A stretch of 26,646 nt of DNA from Syntrophaceae bacterium UBA6252 (lineage in GTDB: Bacteria; Desulfobacterota; Syntrophia; Syntrophales; UBA6807), in assembly GCA_002441265.1 (NCBI GenBank), contig DJVQ01000008.1, positions 1-26,646 of the forward strand, written 5' to 3'. A program made the translations under genes and the position numbers. The notes under the pieces were generated by a model. It was not told the origin of the DNA. It saw nothing but the letters and a program-made list of their open reading frames with translations, and made no database searches. Below are positions 1 to 6,327 of the stretch, one piece after another; positions within the stretch are counted from its first letter, which is position 1, and each line of letters opens with the position of its first letter.

Positions 1-3
1 ATG

Positions 4-22
4 GACTTTTTACGAAGCCGTC
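4..22. repeat. Left terminal copy of 19-bp inverted repeat
   Basis: The sequence GACTTTTTACGAAGCCGTC here is the exact reverse complement of the last 19 bases of the window. It overlaps the stop codon of the first minus-strand gene by two bases. No other full copy was noticed inside the window. A short repeat at both contig ends is what a dispersed repeat that breaks assembly looks like. Confidence 0.85.
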
Positions 23-404
23 AGTTGTGGATGTCGAAGTCGGCTATGTTCTGCTTCGAAATGATCCACGCGTCTCCTTCCGATTTCACCGTGACGCTGA
101 GGAATCCGAGAATCTGGTACAGGCCGTTTTGAAACTGTCTCGTGTTCAGACGAACGCAGAAATCCCGTTCCCGGTCCGATGATTCCCCGATCCTGATCCA
201 GGAGGACGTTCCCTTCTTCCGGATATGCCAGACGTTGACGTATCCCGCAGGCCGTCCGGAAATTTCCATGGTGTTCAATTCCTTCCGAAGCAGATCGTCG
301 TCGAGATTCTGTCTGAGAAGCACGCAGCCGTAGTATCGCTTTATGGAGATGCAGGGGACGATGAACTGGGGGCCCCAACTGGCGCTGGCCAGCTCGATGA
401 CCAT
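21..404 (-). CDS. Hypothetical protein, 127 aa
   Basis: I do not recognise a named family. The start at 404 is chosen because AAAGGAGG lies just upstream with ideal spacing; the open frame extends further 5', but an upstream ATG would sit inside that ribosome binding site. The protein is soluble-looking, has no signal peptide or membrane segment, and alternates short hydrophobic and polar stretches as a beta-rich fold would. A C-terminal region around residues 75-115 (RIGESSDRERDF, then NGLYQILGFLSV) looks like a conserved core. The stop codon overlaps the terminal repeat. It lies downstream of the LuxR-type regulator on the same strand with a 261-bp gap, so it probably has its own promoter, but none was convincing. 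Confidence 0.7.
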   Translation of the reverse strand: MVIELASASWGPQFIVPCISIKRYYGCVLLRQNLDDDLLRKELNTMEISGRPAGYVNVWHIRKKGTSSWIRIGESSDRERDFCVRLNTRQFQNGLYQILGFLSVTVKSEGDAWIISKQNIADFDIHN

Positions 405-630
405 GTCTCTACCTCCTTTCATCCGTTTCCAGCGATGCGGGTCGGAAACGGGCGGGCGGAACGACGAAATCGTCCCACGCCTGCCCCTGCCTGGTTCTGT
501 ATTCGACCAGTGCAAGACACATTCCGGCCGGGAGGCGGAGTGCGAACGTAACAACTCGTTTATATTGAGATATATTTTTTATGCTTTTGGGTCCGGCAGG
601 GAAACATGACGGACCGGAAGGAATGCCCGA

Positions 631-657
631 TAAAAGTTACGGAAATGTCGTTTTCCG
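631..657 (-). terminator. Weak candidate terminator after the LuxR-type gene
   Basis: Read on the minus strand, a CGGAAA/TTTCCG hairpin with a 6-nt loop begins 9 nt after the regulator's stop codon and is followed by TAACTTTTA. The stem is short and the T-run poor, so this is only a candidate. Confidence 0.3.
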
Positions 658-665
658 GCCTTGTT

Positions 666-1625
666 TTACAGCGACTGAAGCACCGTTGTCAGGTTGGATT
701 TCTTATTGGTAATGCCGAGCTTCCGGCGGATATGCTCCCTGTGGCGGTGGACCGTGGACACCGACAGGCCCTTCATTTCAGCGATTTCCTTCGTACGCAT
801 GCCGATTTTGATCATATTGCAGACCGAGACTTCCGTGGGGGTCAGGGAATGGTATTTTCTCAACAGATTGTTCGTGAAGGGTGACGTGATCTCCTCCAGG
901 TTGTTGCGCAGGATTTCCACGTATTTTCGTTGCGGCTTCGGTATCTCCACGAAAAGCGCGTTCAGGAGGGGCATGATCACCTTGTCGATGTTGGACTGCA
1001 TGTCACTGTAGATTCGTTTCTTTTCCTCCTCGATGTTGGACAGGACGGTTTTCAGGACGGCGTTGGCCTCTTTCAGGGAGGTCCGCTCCAGGTTCAATTG
1101 CTTGTTCATCTCCTGGAGTTCCTGCTCGGCGGAGACCCTGATGGCCGTCGCGCTGATCCTCCGGGCGATTTCGTCGAGAAGAACCCGTTCCTCCCTCAGA
1201 AAGGGGCCCTCGTCGGCGGGCGGCTTCTCTTCCAGGTAGAAGATGGCCACTTCCCCCACGGGCTCGGAATACATGAGGATCTGAGAGACCTGGCGCCATT
1301 TGGATATCCTGAAACGGGCGCTCTTGTAAGTCCTGTCCTGGAACACGATCCTGGAGCAGGCGCATTCCGGGTACTGCCACGCCAGCGGAAGGAGTTCCAC
1401 GAGACATCTGAGAAAATCCTCCATGGAATCGTAATACCTTTCGGCGAGAAGGGCCATGCCGTACAGGCAGTTCAATTCCTTGATCCGTTCCCGAAGGGCG
1501 ATCTCCGCCCTGCCCGGTTCCATTTCCTGCCTGAAGGGGATCTTCCAGATGAACGAAATGAATTCATTGGGATTGAAGTCGTTCGTTTTGCCCTTATCGG
1601 GCAGGGTGAAAGGAAAATTCGTCAT
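666..1625 (-). CDS. GAF-like sensor with C-terminal LuxR-type HTH
   Basis: This is probably a one-component transcriptional regulator of 319 aa. Residues about 60-165 resemble the GAF-like sensory domain common in Desulfobacterota regulators (LLPLAWQYPECACSRIVF, later GEVAIFYLEEKP and EGPFLREERVLLDEIA). Residues about 165-215 are a Glu/Lys-rich predicted coiled coil that would mediate dimerisation. Residues 261-319 are a clear LuxR/FixJ HTH (LTPTEVSVCNMIKIGMRTKEIA, with the recognition helix at GLSVSTVHRHREHIRRKLG). There is no receiver domain and no obvious phospho-acceptor Asp. GAGGGA precedes the ATG. It is divergent from the nuoEF-like operon across 171 bp of AT-rich DNA with direct repeats, so it may control that operon and itself. 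The ligand is unknown. Confidence 0.85.
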   Translation of the reverse strand: MTNFPFTLPDKGKTNDFNPNEFISFIWKIPFRQEMEPGRAEIALRERIKELNCLYGMALLAERYYDSMEDFLRCLVELLPLAWQYPECACSRIVFQDRTYKSARFRISKWRQVSQILMYSEPVGEVAIFYLEEKPPADEGPFLREERVLLDEIARRISATAIRVSAEQELQEMNKQLNLERTSLKEANAVLKTVLSNIEEEKKRIYSDMQSNIDKVIMPLLNALFVEIPKPQRKYVEILRNNLEEITSPFTNNLLRKYHSLTPTEVSVCNMIKIGMRTKEIAEMKGLSVSTVHRHREHIRRKLGITNKKSNLTTVLQSL

Positions 1626-1667
1626 CGCCGTTCCCTCGTTCTGAAATTGCGATAGGAAATATATGGG

Positions 1668-1705
1668 TAATAAATAGGCATATTATCGCCCATAATAAAT
1701 AGGCA
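1668..1705 (+). promoter_or_regulatory. 13-bp direct repeat, candidate regulator binding sites
   Basis: TAATAAATAGGCA occurs exactly at 1668-1680 and again at 1693-1705, a 25-bp period or about 2.4 helical turns. Between and across them lies the palindrome TATTAT-N5-ATAATA (1681-1697). The second copy ends one base before a perfect TATAAT. The LuxR-type neighbour is the obvious candidate binder, but that is inference. Confidence 0.5.
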
Positions 1706-1712
1706 ATATAAT
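1683..1712 (+). promoter_or_regulatory. Candidate promoter of the nuoEF-like operon
   Basis: A perfect -10 hexamer TATAAT is at 1707-1712. No good -35 lies at 16-18 bp; the best is TTATCG at 1683-1688, which fits an activator-dependent promoter. The predicted start near 1719 leaves a leader of about 78 nt before the AAAGGAGGT ribosome binding site. A sigma-54-like match overlaps it at 1712-1726 but has GT instead of the conserved -12 GC. Confidence 0.4.
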
Positions 1713-1739
1713 GGCAATCTTATTGTATTTACAGGCCGG

Positions 1740-1768
1740 ACTTTAGCAAGTATCCAGGACACTGTCAA
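1740..1768 (-). promoter_or_regulatory. Candidate promoter of the LuxR-type gene
   Basis: On the minus strand TTGACA (1763-1768) is followed after 17 bp by TAAAGT (1740-1745), a full -35 with a 4/6 -10. Transcription from here would read through the direct repeats before reaching the gene, with a leader of about 107 nt. Confidence 0.4.
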
Positions 1769-1796
1769 CTAACGATTCCGGAAAGGAGGTCTTCCC

Positions 1797-2294
1797 ATGG
1801 CAACGGCGAATCTGGATTCGGTTCTGGAGGGACGTCGCAGCCAGCCGAGTCAACTCATCGAGGTCCTGCAGGATATTCAGGATCTTTACGGGTACGTTTC
1901 AGAGGATGCGATGGAGCAGGTGGCGGGCGGTCTCGGCATTCCTCTCATGGAGGTCTACCGCGTCGCCTGTTTTTACAAGGCCTTTTCACTCCAGCCGAGA
2001 GGAAAGAACGTCATCACCGTCTGCACCGGAACGGCATGCCACGTGAGGGGATCCGACCTTCTCATCGACCAGGTCAGAGGGCAGCTGCAGATCGAGCCCG
2101 GGGAGACCACCCGGGACGGTCTTTTCACCTTCGAGTGCGTCAACTGCCTCGGGGCCTGCGCCCTCGGTCCGATCGTGGTTCACAACGACGCCTACAATCC
2201 CCACGTGACCCCCGGCAAACTCAGAAAGATGATCGACAAGGCGGAAGAGGAAGGGAAAAAGGAGGCCGCATATGGCAAGACTGGAAAAGCCTGA
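1797..2294 (+). CDS. nuoE: NuoE-like [2Fe-2S] thioredoxin-fold subunit
   Basis: This is the 24-kDa-type subunit (165 aa) of an NADH-oxidising diaphorase module, close in length to HndA/HydC/NuoE. Residues 15-65 form the usual N-terminal helical domain (LIEVLQDIQDLYGYVSEDAM, then EVYRVACFY). Residues 72-150 are the thioredoxin-like [2Fe-2S] domain, with ligands Cys76, Cys81, Cys117 and Cys121 in CTGTAC and CVNCLGAC. The protein passes electrons between the FMN/NADH subunit and other iron-sulfur centres in a cytoplasmic complex. A strong AAAGGAGGT precedes the ATG. The gene overlaps the NuoF-like gene by 23 bp, implying translational coupling. The name is by homology only, because no membrane Nuo subunits are present. 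Confidence 0.93.
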   Translation: MATANLDSVLEGRRSQPSQLIEVLQDIQDLYGYVSEDAMEQVAGGLGIPLMEVYRVACFYKAFSLQPRGKNVITVCTGTACHVRGSDLLIDQVRGQLQIEPGETTRDGLFTFECVNCLGACALGPIVVHNDAYNPHVTPGKLRKMIDKAEEEGKKEAAYGKTGKA

Positions 2295-4122
2295 GGATCT
2301 GGAAAACCTCCGCGACAGCCTCCGGGAAGAGAACAGGGGCTTCAGGCTCAGAATCATCATCCCCAACGGGACATGCTGCCGGGCATCGGGATCCCAGGCG
2401 GTGATCGACGCCGTAAAAGCCGAAATCTCGAAGCAGGGCCTCGAGAAGGAAGTCTTCCTCCATATCACCGGTTGTCACGGGTTCTGCCAGCAGGAACCGA
2501 ACATTCTTTTCGAGCCGGGAAACATCGCCTACTGCCGCGTGAAGCCCGGCGACGCGAAGGAAATCGTGGAAAAGACCGTCGGAAACGGCGAGGTGATCGA
2601 GAGACTCCTCTACGTCGATCCCCTGACGGGCGAAAGGATCCGGCGGGAAGGAGACATTCCTTTCTATAAGGCGCAGGACAGGCAACTGCTCACGAACAAC
2701 AAGCTGGTGGATCCCCTGGCCATAGAGGATTACATCGCCATCGGAGGCTACGGCGCCCTTGCAAAGGTTCTCGAGGGCATGGGCCCGGAGGAGGTGATCC
2801 GTGAAATCAAGGCCTCCGGCCTGAGGGGCCGGGGCGGCGCCGGGTTCCCCACGGGCAGAAAGTGGGAAGAAGCCCGGGAGGCGCCGGGGGACGAGAAATA
2901 CGTCATCTGCAACGCCGACGAGGGCGATCCCGGGGCCTACATGGACCGGTGTCTTCTTGAATCCAACCCGCACGCCATCCTCGAGGGAATGATGATCGGG
3001 GCGTGGGCGGCAGGCGCCGGCATGGGATATGTGTACGTCCGGCACGAATATCCGCTCGCCGTTCAGCACACCCGAAACGCCGTCATGCAGGCGAGGGCGT
3101 TGGGTCTTCTAGGCGAAAACATACTGGGTTCGAACTTCTCTTTCGATATCGAAATCGCAAGGGGCGGCGGCGCCTTCGTGTGCGGCGAATCGACGGCGCT
3201 CATGGCCTCGGTGGAGGGAAAGGTCGGCGAACCCCGGCCCAAGGACATCCACACGGTGAAGGAAGGCCTGTGGAACAAACCCACCGTCCTGAACAACGTT
3301 GAAACATGGGCCAACGTCCCCTCCATCATTCTGAACGGTTCGGACTGGTTTGCCTCGAAGGGCACCAGGGGAAGCAAGGGGACGAAGATCTTCGCGCTCA
3401 CGGGCAAGATCCGGAACACGGGCCTTGTGGAAGTGGCCATGGGAACCACCATCCATGACATCGTCCACAACATCGGCGGCGCCTCGGACGGCCGGGCCGT
3501 CAAGGCGATCCAGACCGGCGGTCCGTCGGGCGGATGCCTCCCGGCGAGTCAGTTCGGTCTTCCCGTGGATTTCGACAGCCTCTATGACGCGGGGTCGATG
3601 ATGGGCTCCGGCGGCATGGTGGTCATGGACGAAAAGACCTGCATGGTGGACGTGGCGAAATACTTTCTCAAATTCCTTCAGGACGAGTCGTGCGGCAAGT
3701 GCATTCCCTGCCGCGTCGGCGTCAGCAGGATGTTGGAAATCGTGACGGACATCACCGAAGGCCGTGGAACGCGGGCGCAGATCGACCTTCTGAAGGAACT
3801 GGCGGAAACCATCGGACAGACGGCCCTGTGCGGTCTCGGGAAGACGGCGCCCAATCCCGTCCTCTCCACACTGCGGTACTTCGGGGACGAATATCTCGCC
3901 CACGTGGATGAAAAGCGGTGTCCCGCGGGCGTCTGCAGGCCCCTGATCCGCTATGCCATCGATCCCGAGAAATGCAACGGATGCGGCGTCTGCGTCCGTT
4001 CGTGCCCCCACGAAGCCATTTCGGGACAGAAGAAGGAAGTCCATGCGATCGATCCGGAAGAATGCCGGAAATGCGGCATCTGCGCGGCGGAGTGCAAATT
4101 CGATGCAATTATGGTCAATTGA
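2272..4122 (+). CDS. nuoF: NuoF/HydB/HndC-type NADH-binding flavoprotein
   Basis: The 616-aa subunit carries NADH- and FMN-binding sites and several iron-sulfur clusters. In order it has a thioredoxin-like [2Fe-2S] domain (residues 25-105; Cys68 and Cys72 visible), the NADH/FMN domain (GRGGAGFPTGRKW at 186-198; CNADEGDPGAYMDR at 213-226), an SLBB region, the N3-type [4Fe-4S] site (Cys474, 477, 480, 520) and two C-terminal ferredoxin clusters (Cys568/571/574/578 and Cys598/601/604/608). This layout matches subunits of multimeric, often electron-bifurcating hydrogenases and formate dehydrogenases rather than respiratory NuoF, which lacks both end domains. In the N-terminal domain Cys35-Cys36 stands where the usual pattern is C-x4-C, and the first position is Pro31. 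The partner catalytic subunit is not in the window. Confidence 0.93.
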   Translation: MARLEKPEDLENLRDSLREENRGFRLRIIIPNGTCCRASGSQAVIDAVKAEISKQGLEKEVFLHITGCHGFCQQEPNILFEPGNIAYCRVKPGDAKEIVEKTVGNGEVIERLLYVDPLTGERIRREGDIPFYKAQDRQLLTNNKLVDPLAIEDYIAIGGYGALAKVLEGMGPEEVIREIKASGLRGRGGAGFPTGRKWEEAREAPGDEKYVICNADEGDPGAYMDRCLLESNPHAILEGMMIGAWAAGAGMGYVYVRHEYPLAVQHTRNAVMQARALGLLGENILGSNFSFDIEIARGGGAFVCGESTALMASVEGKVGEPRPKDIHTVKEGLWNKPTVLNNVETWANVPSIILNGSDWFASKGTRGSKGTKIFALTGKIRNTGLVEVAMGTTIHDIVHNIGGASDGRAVKAIQTGGPSGGCLPASQFGLPVDFDSLYDAGSMMGSGGMVVMDEKTCMVDVAKYFLKFLQDESCGKCIPCRVGVSRMLEIVTDITEGRGTRAQIDLLKELAETIGQTALCGLGKTAPNPVLSTLRYFGDEYLAHVDEKRCPAGVCRPLIRYAIDPEKCNGCGVCVRSCPHEAISGQKKEVHAIDPEECRKCGICAAECKFDAIMVN

Positions 4123-4133
4123 AGAGGTGGATC

Positions 4134-4823
4134 ATGCAGCAGCAAGTGACATTGACGATTGATGGATCGACCATTCGCGCGGCCAGGGGAACGAGCGTCC
4201 TGGAAGCGGCGCTCGGCTATGGAATCTGCATTCCCCATCTGTGCCATGTCCCCGGCCTGAAGGATACGGGGGCCTGCCGTCTTTGCATCGTCGAAAACGT
4301 CCAGAACGGACGTTCCCGCGTTACGACGTCGTGCACCCTCACGGTCCAGGAGGGAATGGTCATCCGGACGAACACGGAAAACATCAAACGGCTCCGCAGG
4401 AACATCGCCGAACTGATCGTGGCGGAGGCCCCGAATTCGAGGGCCGTTCAGGATATGGCCGTCCGCTGCGGCGTCAGGGAAGTCCGGTACCCCTTCCGGC
4501 GCGAGAACTGCATTCAGTGCGGGCGATGCGTACGCTACTGTACCGAGATGTGGCGCGCCAACGCCCTGGGATTCATCGGCCGCGGCAAGGACCGGAAGGT
4601 GGATTTCGCCTTCGGCAACCGCAGGGACATCTGCAAGAAATGCCAGTCCTGCGTCATTTACTGCCCCATGTCGGTGACCCCCTGCGGCGGTCCCATGAAA
4701 CCGGGGGAGGAGAAGCTCTGCGGAAAATGCGAGTCCGTGGAACTCATGGCGGAAAACGCCTATGGTGCCTGCGTCCACTGCGAACTGGGGAAGGGGTTCC
4801 AGTGCTCACGCCATGCCATGTAG
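4134..4823 (+). CDS. NuoG/HydA-N-terminus-like iron-sulfur protein, 229 aa
   Basis: This is a stand-alone electron-transfer subunit equivalent to the N-terminal part of NuoG or of large [FeFe]-hydrogenases. Residues 5-75 are a plant-type [2Fe-2S] domain (Cys37-x10-Cys48-x2-Cys51-x15-Cys67). Residues 126-136 and 167-177 hold two [4Fe-4S] motifs (CIQCGRCVRYC, CKKCQSCVIYC). The tail adds Cys184, CGKC (196-199), CVHC (213-216) and Cys224, a paired CxxC module not part of NuoG. The His-Cys3 cluster of NuoG is not evident, and there is no molybdopterin or H-cluster domain. The start at 4134 is preceded by GAAGAGGTGG, 11 bp after the NuoF-like stop. It probably links the NADH module to ferredoxin or to a catalytic subunit encoded elsewhere. 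Confidence 0.88.
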   Translation: MQQQVTLTIDGSTIRAARGTSVLEAALGYGICIPHLCHVPGLKDTGACRLCIVENVQNGRSRVTTSCTLTVQEGMVIRTNTENIKRLRRNIAELIVAEAPNSRAVQDMAVRCGVREVRYPFRRENCIQCGRCVRYCTEMWRANALGFIGRGKDRKVDFAFGNRRDICKKCQSCVIYCPMSVTPCGGPMKPGEEKLCGKCESVELMAENAYGACVHCELGKGFQCSRHAM

Positions 4824-4846
4824 GAATCGGAGAAGGGAAGGGTGGG

Positions 4847-4879
4847 GGGCCGCCGGCATGAGCCGGCGGCCCTTTATTT
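4847..4879 (+). terminator. Rho-independent terminator of the nuoEF-like operon
   Basis: An 11-bp perfect GC stem (GGGCCGCCGGC at 4847-4857 with GCCGGCGGCCC at 4862-4872), an ATGA loop and TTTATTT directly after it. It ends the operon just before the convergent nrpR-like gene. Confidence 0.9.
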
Positions 4880-4894
4880 CGTGCGCCAGGAGTT

Positions 4895-5899
4895 TCAAAG
4901 AATTTTTCTGACCTGATCGGGCAGTTCGTCATAGTGAAACAGGGAGCCGTAATCGTCGAAGGTGGCCAGCGCCCTTGACCGGGTCCGGATGCCCTGCTCC
5001 TCGAGAATCGCCACGGGATTCAGACCGCCGATGACCACGGCCCCGATCCGTCCCTCACTGACGGGAATGTCGAGAAGCGGCTGGCCGGGCCAGCCGATGA
5101 GCATGAATCCCCCCAGGCCGGCCTTTTCCAGTTCCTGCGCCACCTCGGTGACATGGGCGCGGCTGCCCGAGGGCAGTTCGCGGAATCCCGCCCCGATCAG
5201 CCCGTTGCCCGTCATGGTGGCCCCGGTGTAATTCGTCATGCCGCTCTTGATGAAGATCTCCAGGGGATCGAGGGTCGTCCCCTCGTAATGAATCAGCTCG
5301 ACGAAACGGAGCGGCTTCCGGTTCTTCATCTCCAGAAGCCCGCCGAACCTTGAATTGGTCGGAATTCCATAGGACAGCAGGACCCCGTTCAGGGTAACCG
5401 AGCAGACCGTTCCGATCCCCACGAAATCCGGGGGCACGCGGACTTCTCCCAGTTTCTTGCCCGACGGGTAAAGGTTCAGGAGCGTTCCCATGGCGTAACC
5501 GGCGGCAAAAACCTTCTGAATCAACGGAACGGATCGAGAGAGGTCCTCGCGGCCGATGAGGCTCACGTTCACGACCACCGTGCCGGTCCTCGATTTCAGA
5601 TCGAAGTTCATCCCGTAGGTCTTTTCGTCGATTTTCGCGGCGATGAGCCCGACCTTCTCGTAGGCCCCGCCCTTGGAAAGCTCCTTGTGACCCAGTTCGG
5701 TGATCCGCCGTCCCTGCCTGCCGTTGTTCTCCGTCAACCCATCCCGGTCCATCTGGAGGAGATAGAACCGCACCGTTCGCTCGCTCATCTCGTGGCCGGC
5801 GGAATGAAGCCGTTCCAGAATTTTCGAACTGCTCATCCGCTTGTCCGACTCGTCGAGAATCTTCAGGATGGTCAGTTTCTTTTTCTCAACCTTTTCCAT
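4895..5899 (-). CDS. nrpR: NrpR-like transcriptional repressor (DUF128 family)
   Basis: The 334-aa protein has an N-terminal winged helix of the RNase R/NrpR type (residues about 7-70: LTILKILDESDKRMSSSKIL, then MSERTVRFYLLQMDRDGLTE, then GRRITELG). One NrpR (DUF128) domain follows to the end (ends IRTRSRALATFDDYGSLFHY). In methanogens NrpR represses nif and glnA, and 2-oxoglutarate releases it; single-domain bacterial homologues are little studied. The start at 5899 is chosen because the upstream in-frame Met lies beyond a near-consensus promoter whose -10 ends 7 nt before this ATG. It is divergent from a glutamate-synthase-like gene, and repeated palindromes lie between, supporting a nitrogen-control role. 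Some archaeal NrpR proteins carry two regulatory domains; here there is one. Confidence 0.85.
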   Translation of the reverse strand: MEKVEKKKLTILKILDESDKRMSSSKILERLHSAGHEMSERTVRFYLLQMDRDGLTENNGRQGRRITELGHKELSKGGAYEKVGLIAAKIDEKTYGMNFDLKSRTGTVVVNVSLIGREDLSRSVPLIQKVFAAGYAMGTLLNLYPSGKKLGEVRVPPDFVGIGTVCSVTLNGVLLSYGIPTNSRFGGLLEMKNRKPLRFVELIHYEGTTLDPLEIFIKSGMTNYTGATMTGNGLIGAGFRELPSGSRAHVTEVAQELEKAGLGGFMLIGWPGQPLLDIPVSEGRIGAVVIGGLNPVAILEEQGIRTRSRALATFDDYGSLFHYDELPDQVRKIL

Positions 5900-5906
5900 G
5901 GTAAAA

Positions 5907-5935
5907 AAGATAGTCGATTTTATGCCGATTGTCAA
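5907..5935 (-). promoter_or_regulatory. nrpR promoter giving a probably leaderless mRNA
   Basis: On the minus strand TTGACA (5930-5935), a 17-bp spacer and TATCTT (5907-5912) form a good sigma-70 promoter. Only 7 nt separate the -10 from the ATG at 5899, and there is no Shine-Dalgarno sequence, so transcription should begin at or next to the start codon. Confidence 0.7.
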
Positions 5936-5944
5936 TGGCAGGAA

Positions 5945-5958
5945 CGGCAATTTTGCCG
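5945..5958. promoter_or_regulatory. Operator-like palindrome 1 (CGGCAA-TT-TTGCCG)
   Basis: A perfect inverted repeat with 6-bp arms and a 2-bp centre, about 9 bp upstream of the nrpR -35. It shares its half-site with the other palindromes in this intergenic region. Confidence 0.6.
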
Positions 5959-6086
5959 ATCTTTTCAGGGGAGATTTTCTGCAGCGATCCCGGGGAAACG
6001 GTCATTAACGGAATGGCCTTTTCTTCCCGGACCGTGAATTGCGGAAAGAAGGGAAGGGGTTTCGGCAAAGATGTACGCTTCGATAG

Positions 6087-6100
6087 CGGCAATATTACCG
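6087..6100. promoter_or_regulatory. Operator-like palindrome 2 (CGGCAA-TA-TTACCG)
   Basis: Same half-site and same 2-bp spacing as palindrome 1, with one arm mismatch. A lone CGGCAA half-site lies at 6063-6068. Confidence 0.5.
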
Positions 6101-6155
6101 GATGCCCCGTCTGCCGTTTTTTCTATTCGATTGATTTCATGTCCGTTATTTAAAA

Positions 6156-6184
6156 TTGACAAAATGCCTGTTTTATGTCAGAAG
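6156..6184 (+). promoter_or_regulatory. Candidate promoter of the GltB-like gene
   Basis: A perfect TTGACA at 6156-6161 faces the GltB-like gene, but the hexamer 17 bp further (CAGAAG) is a poor -10 (3/6). The two palindromes at 6185-6223 would lie at and just past the transcription start, a position typical of repressor sites. The -10 assignment is uncertain. Confidence 0.35.
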
Positions 6185-6200
6185 CGGTAAACGGTTGCCA
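6185..6200. promoter_or_regulatory. Operator-like palindrome 3 (CGGTAA-ACGG-TTGCCA)
   Basis: An imperfect inverted repeat with a 4-bp centre and 4/6 arm matches. Its arms are variants of the CGGCAA half-site. Its centre is 23 bp from that of palindrome 4. Confidence 0.4.
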
Positions 6201-6207
6201 TAACGTA

Positions 6208-6223
6208 CGGCAAATGTTTGCCG
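6208..6223. promoter_or_regulatory. Operator-like palindrome 4 (CGGCAAA-TG-TTTGCCG)
   Basis: A perfect inverted repeat with 7-bp arms; counted with 6-bp arms the spacer is 4 bp. It is the strongest palindrome of the set and lies about 105 bp upstream of the GltB-like start codon. Confidence 0.6.
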
Positions 6224-6327
6224 GGAGCCGGCCCGCGCCGGAACGGAAAGGAAGGCACTCCCCGGAGCCGAGGGAAAGGGATCCGACGGGGATGAAATGA
6301 TGAATTTCGGGAAGGAGAAAAGGAAGC

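Noticed and set aside
511..527. Sigma-54-like GG-N10-GC upstream of the first hypothetical gene
   Set aside because: Only 7 of 10 consensus bases match, the TGGCAC element is poor, and no enhancer-binding protein is encoded nearby.
1712..1726. Sigma-54-like TGGCAA-N5-TTGT upstream of nuoE
   Set aside because: The -24 half is good, but the nearly invariant -12 GC is GT. It overlaps a perfect sigma-70 -10, which is the simpler reading.
5945..5968. Archaeal-type NrpR operator GGAA-N6-TTCC in the intergenic region
   Set aside because: GGAA occurs at 5941, but no TTCC follows at the right spacing; the visible palindromes use a different half-site.
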